This document shows positions 1 through 8,311 of a stretch of DNA of 64,000 bases, piece by piece. The notes under the pieces are model-generated. The model did not search any database. It had not been told where the DNA came from and worked only from the letters and a program-made list of their open reading frames with translations. The DNA is from Cubamyces lactineus (taxonomy: Eukaryota > Basidiomycota > Agaricomycetes > Polyporales > Polyporaceae). A program made the position numbers and the translations under genes. How positions within the stretch are numbered: position 1 is the first letter of the stretch; each line of letters starts with the position of its first letter. The DNA is taken from the NCBI GenBank assembly GCA_022376465.1, contig JACDTU010000023.1, forward strand, positions 1 to 64,000, in the 5' to 3' direction.

Positions 1-46
1 AGAGAATCGCCGGTGGAAGAACACGTCGTTCATCGTGCGTCGTCGC

Positions 47-2507
47 ATGCCCGAGCAAAGCGACGCAGCTGATGGGCCTGCGAACGACCAGCCCGGCCGC
101 CACACGTCGGATGGTAGCGTGGTGCCCGATGGAACTCTGCAAACGTCCGTGGCGTCCACTTCATCCGCTGTCGAGCTGAACACCACGACCGCTGTGGCTA
201 GTTCAGCCGCCCAAGGACTCGTGCATGCGGCCGACCATGGAGGACACCCAGAGTCGGGGCACGGAGCGCAAGGGGAGCCCACATCTGTCTTGTCGCCTTT
301 GCAGACGGAAGGACCAGGTCAGTGACGCTTTGGTATTCTGTTCACGGACTAACCTGGCTGTCAGTTCCCGTCGTTACGCATCCTTTCGAGGGCCTGGTAG
401 GCTCGCAGGATGGGTTTGCCTCGATGTGCGTCACTTCGCCCAACGCCAATTGGATCCCCGAGTATCCTGTCGACCGACAAGTCGTGAAGACCTTCACCGA
501 CGGCCGTTGGGGAGTGCGGGAGTATTCGCGTTGGCCCCAGTTGTTGACCATGGGCATGGTTCATCTCGCCTGCATTCCCACGCCACAATCAGCAATCGGC
601 AGAACACTGAGAGAGGTACTATGGCAAACATTTGGCCCTCTGGACTGGGTGGAGGACCGCTCAGCCGCCATGCCCGAGTTAGGGATGTTGGACGAGAAGG
701 TGGTTCAGGAGCTAGAAGCTGCTGCCGAGGACGCCATCGCAAAGTACTCCGCCATACGCTCGCAACCACAGCGTCGCATGGAGTACGGCTATCAACTTGT
801 TCTCATCCTACGACAATGCGTTGAGCGTTTGAAGCTCCTCCCTGCTACCGTGAACGTCGCTGTAGCCGTCGCCGCTCATGTCCAGCGACTCTCCCTGGAG
901 TTAGCCGGTCTCCATTGTTATCTCACCATCGTTCTCCCTCGGATGGACAGCAGCAGCGACTTCAGACTAGACGTGCTCCAGGTTATCGGCGCGTTCGTGA
1001 ATAACGCGGCAGGAGCTACTACTCTGATGCGAGTGGGGGTCCCCGTGTTCTACCTTCAGCCCTTGACTACGAAAGTAAAGGTGTGGAAAGTAGTACCTGT
1101 GCGAGCAGTGGGAGATGTCCTCTCAACGACGCCTATGGCGGTACCGTCAAACCACGATCCTAGGGAATATATTGGAGCAGTTAATCTTACTTCGAATTGG
1201 AACACGCACATGGTAGTTGCGCTCAGTCGAGAGTTGTGTGCTCCCTCCCTTCCTGGCCTTCCCTCGGCCTCCCTTGCCCCCCCTCCGACCCAGGCAAGCA
1301 CGTCGAAGCGTCCCCGATCTCAGCCGTTGTTGGGTAGCAAGGATCTCGCCCTACCTGTCCATGCTCGTCCTCCTAGCAAGAAGGGCACGGCGATCGGAAC
1401 CAAGAAGGTGCATCGTGGTGGACAGTCAAAGGCACGTAGTGTCGCATTTGTGATTACGTAACGCTAACCCTTCGACAGACCGCAGGGAGCGCCAAGACCA
1501 CCCCAGCCATTGTTCCTCAAGGCTCATCGGGTGCCCGTCATCCTTCGCGCGAGCATATGCCATCGCCGTTCTACGAGGTGCCCCAGGTGTGGGCATCCGC
1601 GTTGCGCGACGTGGGGCTCCTTCAACAAGCACCGCACGCGGTGCTCTACTTCTATCCCCCGCCCTTCCTCCTCGACACCGCATCCTCGCTTGCACCGGCA
1701 CCTGACCGGTCGCCACCTAACATCGTGCGCCATGACGAGAAGGTCCACCGATACCTGCACAACCTCATCCGTATTCGCGAGTTCTGCCGCGTGCGCCTCT
1801 TCGACCCTACTATTGACGGCAAGGCCATGTCCATATCTGAATGGCGGGCTGCCTTGTGGGGCGACTACACGAACAAGGACTTTCCCTTGGTCCAAGGTTC
1901 AGCGGCCGATCAGAAGAGGGCGAAGCGCCGCTACGAGGAGAGGAACGCCATTGCCCGACTATTTGGAAACCTTGCCCATGTCAAATCGTACGACGAAGCC
2001 GACGTCGTGTTGTTGGACGATCGCCTAGTCAACAAGGAGGTTGCCGCCCGGAGCAGGCTCGTTCGCGTGCAGCTCCTCTGGGAGGCGCATGAAATCAACT
2101 TTCGCTGCGACGTGATGGCCCTTGATCGGGCCATGGTACCTCGGGACGAGTGGCCTATCATGCATCGATGGGAACGCGAAGCCGGCATATCCGGCGTATG
2201 GGGGCGTAAGGCAGGTGCCATCAGCGTTCTTCCGGACACGTCGGTCGAACTGTTCCGGTTCTATTGGCTGCCATGCACGGACCCACGCTGGCGTGTTGGC
2301 GTGCCCTGTTTGCAGCGAATGGTCATGCTCATGCGTCGTTGGACGGACTTCCCTGAGGCCCTTCGCCAGCTCCCGAAGGATGAAGAGGACTGGGACGTTG
2401 AACTGTACGCTCGTGTTCAAGCCGAAGTTGTTGGTTTCTATGTCAGGTCGTTTGTCTCGAAGTTCCATCGTTTACCTATCCCTCCTATCATGTATCCTAT
2501 TAACTGA
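47..2507 (+). CDS. Uncharacterised large protein, 3 exons (start may lie further upstream)
   Basis: Proposed exons are 47-317, 365-1407 and 1479-2507, giving about 780 residues. The first intron (318-364, 47 bases) has GT..AG ends and a CTAAC branch site, and it joins the frames in phase. The second donor is less certain: 1408 and 1441 both keep phase 0, and the acceptor CGACAG at 1478 is good. I recognise no domain. The N-terminus is Ser/Thr/Ala-rich and low-complexity. The middle has an Ala/Val/Leu-rich helical stretch, followed by a Pro/Ser/Lys-rich linker. The third exon is Arg- and Trp-rich, with an aligned-looking core around VRVQLLWEAHEINFRCDV. No signal peptide or membrane segment is evident. 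The gene starts so near the window edge that an upstream exon is possible. It resembles the fast-evolving, lineage-specific proteins common in agaricomycete genomes. That it is a gene is fairly sure; its function is unknown. Confidence 0.6.
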
Positions 2508-2519
2508 CCTACATGTACA

Positions 2520-4709
2520 ATGGCTGAAACCCGCGGACTGAGCAATGGTATAGGAGCGCACAGGTAATCGAGATCGACATGGCAAGTGGACGAATTGCTC
2601 AGCAGCGCGACGAGTAATGTACCCAATAGACGACAAGATAATGGTCAGTATACGGCCCCGACGACCCCCGGCTCCGTTGTGCGCCCGGATCCTCACGAGT
2701 TTAACTCTGCGTTGAGCTTTGCAACGCGCAAGCCCGTACATCGTACCCTCGCCCCTCCACGCCGCTCGTCATCTATGGGAAAGCAAAACGAGAGGTTCTC
2801 AGAGCCCGAGAAGGAGTGGCTGGAGAGCCAGTACCAAAGAGACGATGTCCAGAAGATCCTCGCTCGTGGTCCAACCGAGTCGATCTTGAAAGACGCTGCA
2901 AAACTCCTCTACGAAGACTATGCTGCAGCATTCTCCCAACCCATTCCGGAGGAGAGCGAGGAGTCCTATAAGAGGCGACGCAAGAACGCGAAGAAGGACC
3001 GGAAGCCCTTCATTACGCACCGTCCTGCTGAGACAGCTGACCAGGTAAAGCCTCGCCTGGACGACGCCGTAGCGGTGAGTAAGTTCACTTCTCTATGTGG
3101 CGCTTGACTCAAATGAAGCAAGGCTATGGCACAGTGGTTCAAATCTCGTCGTGGCAATGCCATACGCAAGGCCAAGAAGACTGGGGGAGGTGGAGGAGTA
3201 AACGTTCCGGCCTTGACACCTCAGCGCCGCCGCGGCGTGGGCGGCATCGATGTCTTCTCTCAGAGCCCTCTGAAGCAGAGCGTAGCCGATGCCGACATAG
3301 GGCAGCGGCGTCACGAACTCGCGAAGGCCTTCCATGCCTTGGATCCCACCGTCAAGGCCACATTCTTGGCAGAAGCCAAGGCCATCAATGAGGAGCGTGT
3401 GGCTCAAGAGATGGAACATGCTGGAAACAAGGATGAGCTTGTTCGGATGCTGTGAGTGTGGTCGCACTACTTTTACAACCCGTTACTCATTGCGCGTTTA
3501 TCTCACACGCAGGACGGTGCCCTCTGTGCAGCCTTGGCTCAACGATATCATGGAGCAGCTTCATCAACAAGTCGTTTGGACAGGCGCTGCAATAGTGGGA
3601 GGGCCAGACGAGGCCGGCAAGATGCGGGTGATATTGTACGTAATTGTGCACGTTCCACTGAGCTCAACTAACGGCGTGGTTAGCGTTGGCGAGGAGACAG
3701 ACGTCAATGGTCACAACTTCTGGCAAGCCCTGGCGAATGAGATCGGCTGGGAGTTGACGGACTTATTGACGTGGGCTAAACACTTTCTCAAGAAGACCAA
3801 TCCAGGTTTGTGGCTAACCGTCTCACACATCTATCGTGCTAACCCTGGTTGTAGCGTATCACATGGGAACGGGGGGACAAGGACAAGGGTGGTCTCCTGA
3901 TTGTGGCTGTGGTTCGTCGGGGACCCCAGCCCACTCCATGACACCGGGCGAGGCTGCTGGATGGGAGTTAGAGCACCGCGAGGGCCGGCTGGCGACTGAC
4001 ATCAGGCGCAACGCTCGCATGTTTGAAGAAGAAGCGTCGGCGTTAGTTCAGGTGCCTGCGATGGATGTAGCCTCGGACGTGGGTGAAGTTAGGCCGGCGG
4101 GAGCGGAGCGCCTCATGCATGTCGGCAGGCTTGAGGAACAGGCACCCGCGTTAGCGCAAGTGCCGGAAGGACCTGCGTGCATTGAAGCGGACGCCGTCGA
4201 AGTCGACGCCTTCGAGATTGCGGCAACAAGCCCGGCGGGAGCGGAGCCCCTCAATAACGATGACGGCATGATCGTCGAAGCGTCTTCGGAGATACGCCAA
4301 GTCGCGCAAGACCCTCCAGACTCGCCTGTCTTGGAGCAAGCCACCTCCTCGCGCCTCTTGATCAAGCTCCCCGCTAGACCGAGTCCACCTCGTCCTCGTC
4401 GAAGTGGGCGCACGACGATGCGCAAGGAAGGGTACAATTCGTGAGTACATGTGTTCATACCGTACGCCAAGTTGCTGACATGCTGGGATAGGACAATGAC
4501 CGTCAAGGAGCGCAAGCACGCTGAACGTCTCATAGCCTCGAGCCACGGAGGTTCGAAAGAAGGGGGCCGAAAGGGAGGGACCCGGCAGACCGTACAGCCT
4601 GTTAAGACTGTGGCGTCGAAAAGGTAGGTACAAGTTCAGCATAGGTCGATTGCTTGCTGACATTATTCTACACAGCCGGGCAAGGAAGGCGGGACGGAGG
4701 AGGAGTTGA
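2520..4709 (+). CDS. Uncharacterised protein with a homeodomain-like WF-K-S-RR helix, 8 exons
   Basis: Exons: 2520-2563 (tentative), 2603-3074, 3123-3451, 3513-3635, 3684-3805, 3855-4440, 4492-4623 and 4676-4709, giving 613 residues. Introns 2 to 7 are 48-61 bases with clear donors (GTGAGT, GTACGT, GTAGGT) and YAG or AAG acceptors, and all keep the frame. The first intron (2564-2602) is short and lacks a good branch site; otherwise translation could start at the ATG near 2775. The N-terminal third is charged and helical (FSEPEKEWLESQY onward). It ends across exon 3 in AMAQWFKSRRGNAIRK, which resembles the recognition helix of a homeodomain. The sixth exon encodes an acidic Ala/Glu/Val-rich segment with repeated EEQAPALAQVP-like units. 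The C-terminus is very basic (SRARKAGRRRS), as for nuclear localisation. A DNA-binding role is only a guess. The gene begins 12 bases after the preceding stop codon. Confidence 0.6.
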
Positions 4710-4960
4710 AGAGATGTAGAAGGGTGGACATTTGGGACGAGGGATCACATTCGGACTAGATAGAACTTGTAGACGGAGTGCAAGGGCATGGCGAACTGTT
4801 TACGAGCGAACTCGAATGAGCTGACGAGCAGGCCCTACCGCGTTTGTTCGGAGGACGTCCGCCAGGAACTTCGGGACCGCACCGATCTCGGACAAGCAAT
4901 GACCGACCGACCGACGGGGACGAGCAGGCGCGCGTCCAAGAAATTTGCGCGGCTCCTCTG

Positions 4961-4965
4961 CTTTC
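4961..4965. repeat. Target-site duplication of element A, left copy
   Basis: CTTTC directly precedes the left LTR and is repeated at 13866-13870 after the right LTR. A perfect 5-base duplication is typical of Ty3/Gypsy integration and shows that A is a simple, un-rearranged insertion. Confidence 0.93.
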
Positions 4966-5125
4966 TGTTACAAATGTACGATAGGCGTCTTACGAACTGT
5001 ACGATTTGGTATGGTCTCTACTTCCGTCTCTGTACTATACGAATATGGCGGACTCTAGGATTCTAGCTACGGTTCTTAAAGACAGGAATGGTCTCGTATT
5101 ATCTAGGACTCTCTAGGACTTTCTA

Positions 5126-5209
5126 TGCACAGTTACTGCTGTACAGTGCACAGTTACTTCCGCGCAGTGCACAGGCGCTTCTGCACAGTCCACAGCAGCA
5201 CTGCCACAG
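5126..5209 (+). repeat. Four 21-base tandem repeats in the U3 of the LTR
   Basis: Four consecutive 21-base units begin TGCACAG (the last TCCACAG) and end in ACAG or GCAG. Each unit is partly palindromic (TGCACAG near its start, ACAG or GCAG at its end). They lie about 90 bases upstream of the TATA box, where fungal LTRs often carry upstream activating sites. Element B has the same array with substitutions. An enhancer role is inferred. Confidence 0.75.
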
Positions 5210-5297
5210 TGTTACTAGGTTCGACTAGCGCTGACTACTACGCACCAGAAAGTCCATGTACACGCTAGAACATTCCGTCTACAGGCCTGCATACATG

Positions 5298-5305
5298 TAT
5301 ATAAG
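5298..5305 (+). promoter_or_regulatory. TATA box of the element A LTR promoter
   Basis: TATATAAG lies 32 bases upstream of AGCTTTCAGTCT at 5330-5341. If transcription starts 25-32 bases after the TATA box, the transcript begins with that 12-mer, which is complementary to the primer-binding site after the LTR. The copy in the 3' LTR lies at about 13656. Confidence 0.7.
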
Positions 5306-5479
5306 AGGCGACGCCATAGAGCGACCCTCAGCTTTCAGTCTCTTCGCGAAATACGACTTTGGTTGCTCGTTAACTCGCTTTCAACTGCAAATACTACTAC
5401 GCGCTTATCTTCGACAAGCTAGGGCTAGTAGCTGAATAGATACAAGCTCTCTATTCATTGACGTCTTAAGGCTTGATAG

Positions 5480-6409
5480 TTTAAGAGTCACGCTCGAAAG
5501 CGTAACATTAGACTGAAAGCTTTAACCCTCCACTTGTTAAAAGTGCAGAGGCCTACGTCGGAAGACAACGACTACGAAACGCATCAGAACTCTCTCTTGC
5601 TCGTAACGTACAGAGAGACGATAGTCAATACGGAGGGAACTACACAACCCCCATTGCGACAATCACCCAGGGTACTAGGCGGAAGGAACAAAACACTGCC
5701 GAGCTTACCACCACTCGCGATCCCGGAGAATATAGTTGCTCTCCCAAGATCGCCAGGAGGATCCCCATTCCCCTTGATAAGAGGTTTTAGCTCGACAATC
5801 CCTTACGTAGAAAGTACCAGTTCGACATCGTCGGGTCGGAGCACTCGAGTATCGGAACAAGAACCCGCGTTTCAGAGAACAGACGAGTGGAGAGAATATA
5901 GGAATTCTCTGGCCATTCAGGCGGAATCAGGAGTAGCAATAGGCGTACCCATTCCAACCCGAGCGAGTCCAGGAACGGATAGTTCGGATCGATCGACTCC
6001 AGAAACTAGTGTTGAAGAAGCATCCTCAACGGCAGGGATATTCTATCGGAGAACACAGCTTCCGGTGCACGCGATCGATACACTTCGAGTTATAGCAGAT
6101 AACTTGGAAGTACTAGGACAGGAAGACTTCACGAGGAGATATCACGCGACTCTCGAACGAGCCCATCGATACATAACTCAGGTCATCCAGACACTCGAAT
6201 TTATTCCAAGACAAGCTGTTACGCCTCCAACGAGGGTACGGAACTTTGCGGGATATCTTCAGAACCAGATTGACTACCTGCGAGCAAAGGTCCTCAATCC
6301 GGAGAACTACGCAGATATAGACCTCGAAGAAAATCTTAGGAAATTTCGTAGTTGCCTCCGAGCTAGGGAACTACATCAGGCTTTCCTACGACAAGCACAA
6401 CGTGTATGA
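5480..6409 (+). CDS. Element A ORF1: long open frame without any ATG, upstream of gag
   Basis: The frame is open from 5480 (after a TAG at 5477) to the TGA at 6407-6409, about 309 codons. It contains no ATG, and I find no ATG in any frame between the predicted transcript start (about 5330) and 6406. The encoded sequence looks like a real protein: a Ser/Pro/Thr-rich N-terminal part, then a helical charged part with DTLRVIADNLEVLGQ, AGYLQNQIDYLRAK and an Arg-rich end. It reads as unchanged in element B. Initiation at a near-cognate codon is the simplest explanation; CTG 5513, TTG 5534 and GTG 5543 are candidates. Its stop overlaps the gag start as ATGA. It may encode an N-terminal gag part, but I recognise no domain. 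Confidence 0.6.
   Translation, partial: FKSHARKRNIRLKALTLHLLKVQRPTSEDNDYETHQNSLLLVTYRETIVNTEGTTQPPLRQSPRVLGGRNKTLPSLPPLAIPENIVALPRSPGGSPFPLIRGFSSTIPYVESTSSTSSGRSTRVSEQEPAFQRTDEWREYRNSLAIQAESGVAIGVPIPTRASPGTDSSDRSTPETSVEEASSTAGIFYRRTQLPVHAIDTLRVIADNLEVLGQEDFTRRYHATLERAHRYITQVIQTLEFIPRQAVTPPTRVRNFAGYLQNQIDYLRAKVLNPENYADIDLEENLRKFRSCLRARELHQAFLRQAQRV
5510..5521 (+). promoter_or_regulatory. Self-priming primer-binding site of element A
   Basis: AGACTGAAAGCT begins two bases after the LTR end. It is the exact reverse complement of AGCTTTCAGTCT at 5330-5341, the predicted 5' end of the transcript. This is the arrangement of Tf1/sushi-type retrotransposons, in which the mRNA 5' end folds back and is cleaved to prime reverse transcription in place of a tRNA. 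A tRNA-type site normally starts TGG, and none does here. Element B preserves both halves. Confidence 0.8.
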
Positions 6410-8280
6410 GTTCAGCTGAACCATATAGTTGTTCAAGGTTATATCATCTCTACAACTCCGACAAAGCTCGGGACGTATACTATCGAGAAAGCGTAGACAA
6501 GTGGAATTTTTGCACCAACGAAAGGTGTCCACTTCGGTACAACACTAAGGAGGTTCCAAACGTCAAGCACGCATCGGCTTTAATCCTAACACACTCTTCA
6601 CAAGAGCGGGATATTACTAACACCCACGGACGACAACCCGCGTTAGTCAAGAAGCCACTACTTGCTGGAAAAGCTACTGGTCGGATTAATAGTCCGAGAG
6701 TTGTGTCAGGATCGTTTCCGACTTCAAGAGTAGGAACCCCAAAACCTCAAGAATCCGAATCACCTAAGGAATCAGGCCCATCCTTCAAGGAGAAAGGAAA
6801 GGAGACCGAACCGCCTAAGGTAGAGGACTCGGACAAGGAGGACGAGACTTTTCGGACGACGGTCGAAGCACCTGAACCGAAAATCGAAGAAACTATTCGG
6901 ATTAAGGTCGTAGTACCTGCACCGAAAACAGAAGACACTCGGGTCGAGGCAGAAACACCTGAACCGAGAGAAGAGCATATTCAGACAGAGGTCGAGGAGA
7001 CTAAATCTGAATTGGAGTATACTGGTCGCAGCGCAACCCCAGAATTTGTACGAAAATCAGTACCATCGTACATGTCGGGAACAGCGACAGGAGAGTCCAT
7101 TTCTGGAGCCCATAGATATGCGTTCACTCCGCAAGGGCAAGGCTCAGAAGGAGAAAGATACGGGTCTTTATCAAGTGGACCAGCCCCTCGGGCAACGGCA
7201 ATTTCTGGAGGAGTTATCAATCCTTCTGGAGGTGGAGGAGGAGGCGGACCAGGTAGGCCCGGAGGTCGGCCTGACCCTGAGCCTTCAGATCCCTACTCCC
7301 CAGGAGGAGGACCACCAGGACCAGACCCAGACCCGGAACCGCAAGAAGCTCCAGGAAATGCGCCGCAAGGACACGGAAAGGGCAAGATCAAGGACCCTGA
7401 GGTCTTCAACGGAGACCGAGACAAAACCAGGTCCTTCCTCAATCAACTGTTCCTGTTGTTCACGGCGCGACCCCACGACTTCGTTAATGATTACACGAAG
7501 GTGGCGACGGCCCTATCCTTCATGGAAGGGGACAATATAAACTACTGGAAGGACATCACAATTCAGCGAGCTGAAGAGGAAATTAGACCGGGAGTATATC
7601 GAGGATTTGACTCTTGGCCGGTCTTCAAGAGGAATTTCCTACTCGCCTTTGCCCCAGTAGACGAGGTGGACGATTCTATGGTTAATCTCACGACGATACA
7701 GCTCAAGGACTACTCTTCAGTCGATGAGTTCAATGCGAGGTTCATGGATCTAGCTCTCAAGGGAAAAATTCTGGACCCAGCAGCGCAACTGGCCCTGTAC
7801 AGGAATGCGCTTCCAGAATATTTACTGAAGAAGATATCCATGTCGTACCCTCCGCCGACGACCATTGAAGAGTGGATGACTAGGACTAAGGAGATCGACC
7901 ATAGCTATCACCTTACGGAAAAGATTTTGGCTAATCGCAGAGGACGCAAGGCCAAAACCGCGAAGACTAGGAAGAACGTCAAGATGGTTAATATCGAGGA
8001 CGACTCGCTCGATATTAACAAGCTCTCTGTCAAGGAGAGACAGGAGCTGCAAGACAAGGGACTATGTTTCCGGTGCAGGAAGCCGGGACATATTTCCAGA
8101 GACTGTCCTTCTAAACCTAAGAAGCCCGGCAAACCTGTTAGTCGGAAGGTACGACAGGTTACCGACGAGGACTTAGAGGACGAGTCTGAGGAAATCTCAG
8201 ACGAAGAGGATGACGAGGACGAAGAGGACAATGTTTCTATTAACGCACTCAGGGCTACAGATTTCGAGACGGGTTTTTAG
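6406..8280 (+). CDS. gag: Element A gag (ORF2), 624 aa, with CCHC zinc knuckle
   Basis: The start ATG at 6406 is the first ATG of the predicted transcript and overlaps the ORF1 stop. Residues 1-230 are Ser/Glu/Pro-rich with repeated EAPEPKIEETIR-like acidic units. Residues about 255-325 are Gly/Pro-rich. Residues about 330-470 form a retrotransposon gag/capsid-like helical region (FLNQLFLLFTA, FKRNFLLAFAPVDEVD). A CCHC zinc knuckle, CFRCRKPGHISRDC, begins near residue 554, and an acidic tail (EEISDEEDDEDEEDN) follows. Gag assembles virus-like particles and binds the RNA genome. The ORF ends at TAG 8278-8280 directly after a GGGTTTT heptamer, so part of the product is probably extended into pol by -1 frameshifting. 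Confidence 0.93.
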   Translation: MSSAEPYSCSRLYHLYNSDKARDVYYRESVDKWNFCTNERCPLRYNTKEVPNVKHASALILTHSSQERDITNTHGRQPALVKKPLLAGKATGRINSPRVVSGSFPTSRVGTPKPQESESPKESGPSFKEKGKETEPPKVEDSDKEDETFRTTVEAPEPKIEETIRIKVVVPAPKTEDTRVEAETPEPREEHIQTEVEETKSELEYTGRSATPEFVRKSVPSYMSGTATGESISGAHRYAFTPQGQGSEGERYGSLSSGPAPRATAISGGVINPSGGGGGGGPGRPGGRPDPEPSDPYSPGGGPPGPDPDPEPQEAPGNAPQGHGKGKIKDPEVFNGDRDKTRSFLNQLFLLFTARPHDFVNDYTKVATALSFMEGDNINYWKDITIQRAEEEIRPGVYRGFDSWPVFKRNFLLAFAPVDEVDDSMVNLTTIQLKDYSSVDEFNARFMDLALKGKILDPAAQLALYRNALPEYLLKKISMSYPPPTTIEEWMTRTKEIDHSYHLTEKILANRRGRKAKTAKTRKNVKMVNIEDDSLDINKLSVKERQELQDKGLCFRCRKPGHISRDCPSKPKKPGKPVSRKVRQVTDEDLEDESEEISDEEDDEDEEDNVSINALRATDFETGF

Positions 8281-8311
8281 GCAGGCAAGCAGACTCGACG
8301 CCTGACTTGCC
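8271..8311 (+). promoter_or_regulatory. Probable -1 ribosomal frameshift signal between gag and pol
   Basis: The heptamer G-GGT-TTT (8271-8277) fits the X-XXY-YYZ rule in the gag frame, and the next codon is the gag stop TAG. After a six-base spacer, GGCAAGCAG (8284-8292) pairs with CTG-A-CTTGCC (8302-8311): nine pairs with one bulged A (8305) and a nine-base loop. Slipping back one base from gag gives TTA-GGC and then the pol frame, which is open from there. The yeast L-A virus uses the closely related GGGUUUA. Element B is identical over this signal. Confidence 0.75.

Larger units (their letters stand above)
4966..5507 (+). repeat. 5' LTR of element A (542 bp)
   Basis: It begins TGTTAC and ends GTAACA, perfect short inverted ends containing the TG..CA of LTR elements. 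Length and sequence match the copy at 13324-13865. U3 contains four 21-base direct repeats (5126-5209) and a TATA box at 5298. R probably begins near 5330, and U5 runs to the end. Confidence 0.96.

Noticed and set aside
4788..5066. A 92-codon frame crossing the left LTR boundary of element A.
   Set aside because: It spans the insertion junction, so it did not exist before the insertion, and it has no family features.
7046..7540. A 164-codon frame overlapping gag in another frame, present in both elements.
   Set aside because: Conserved only because gag is conserved; its translation is compositionally biased and it has no independent signal.
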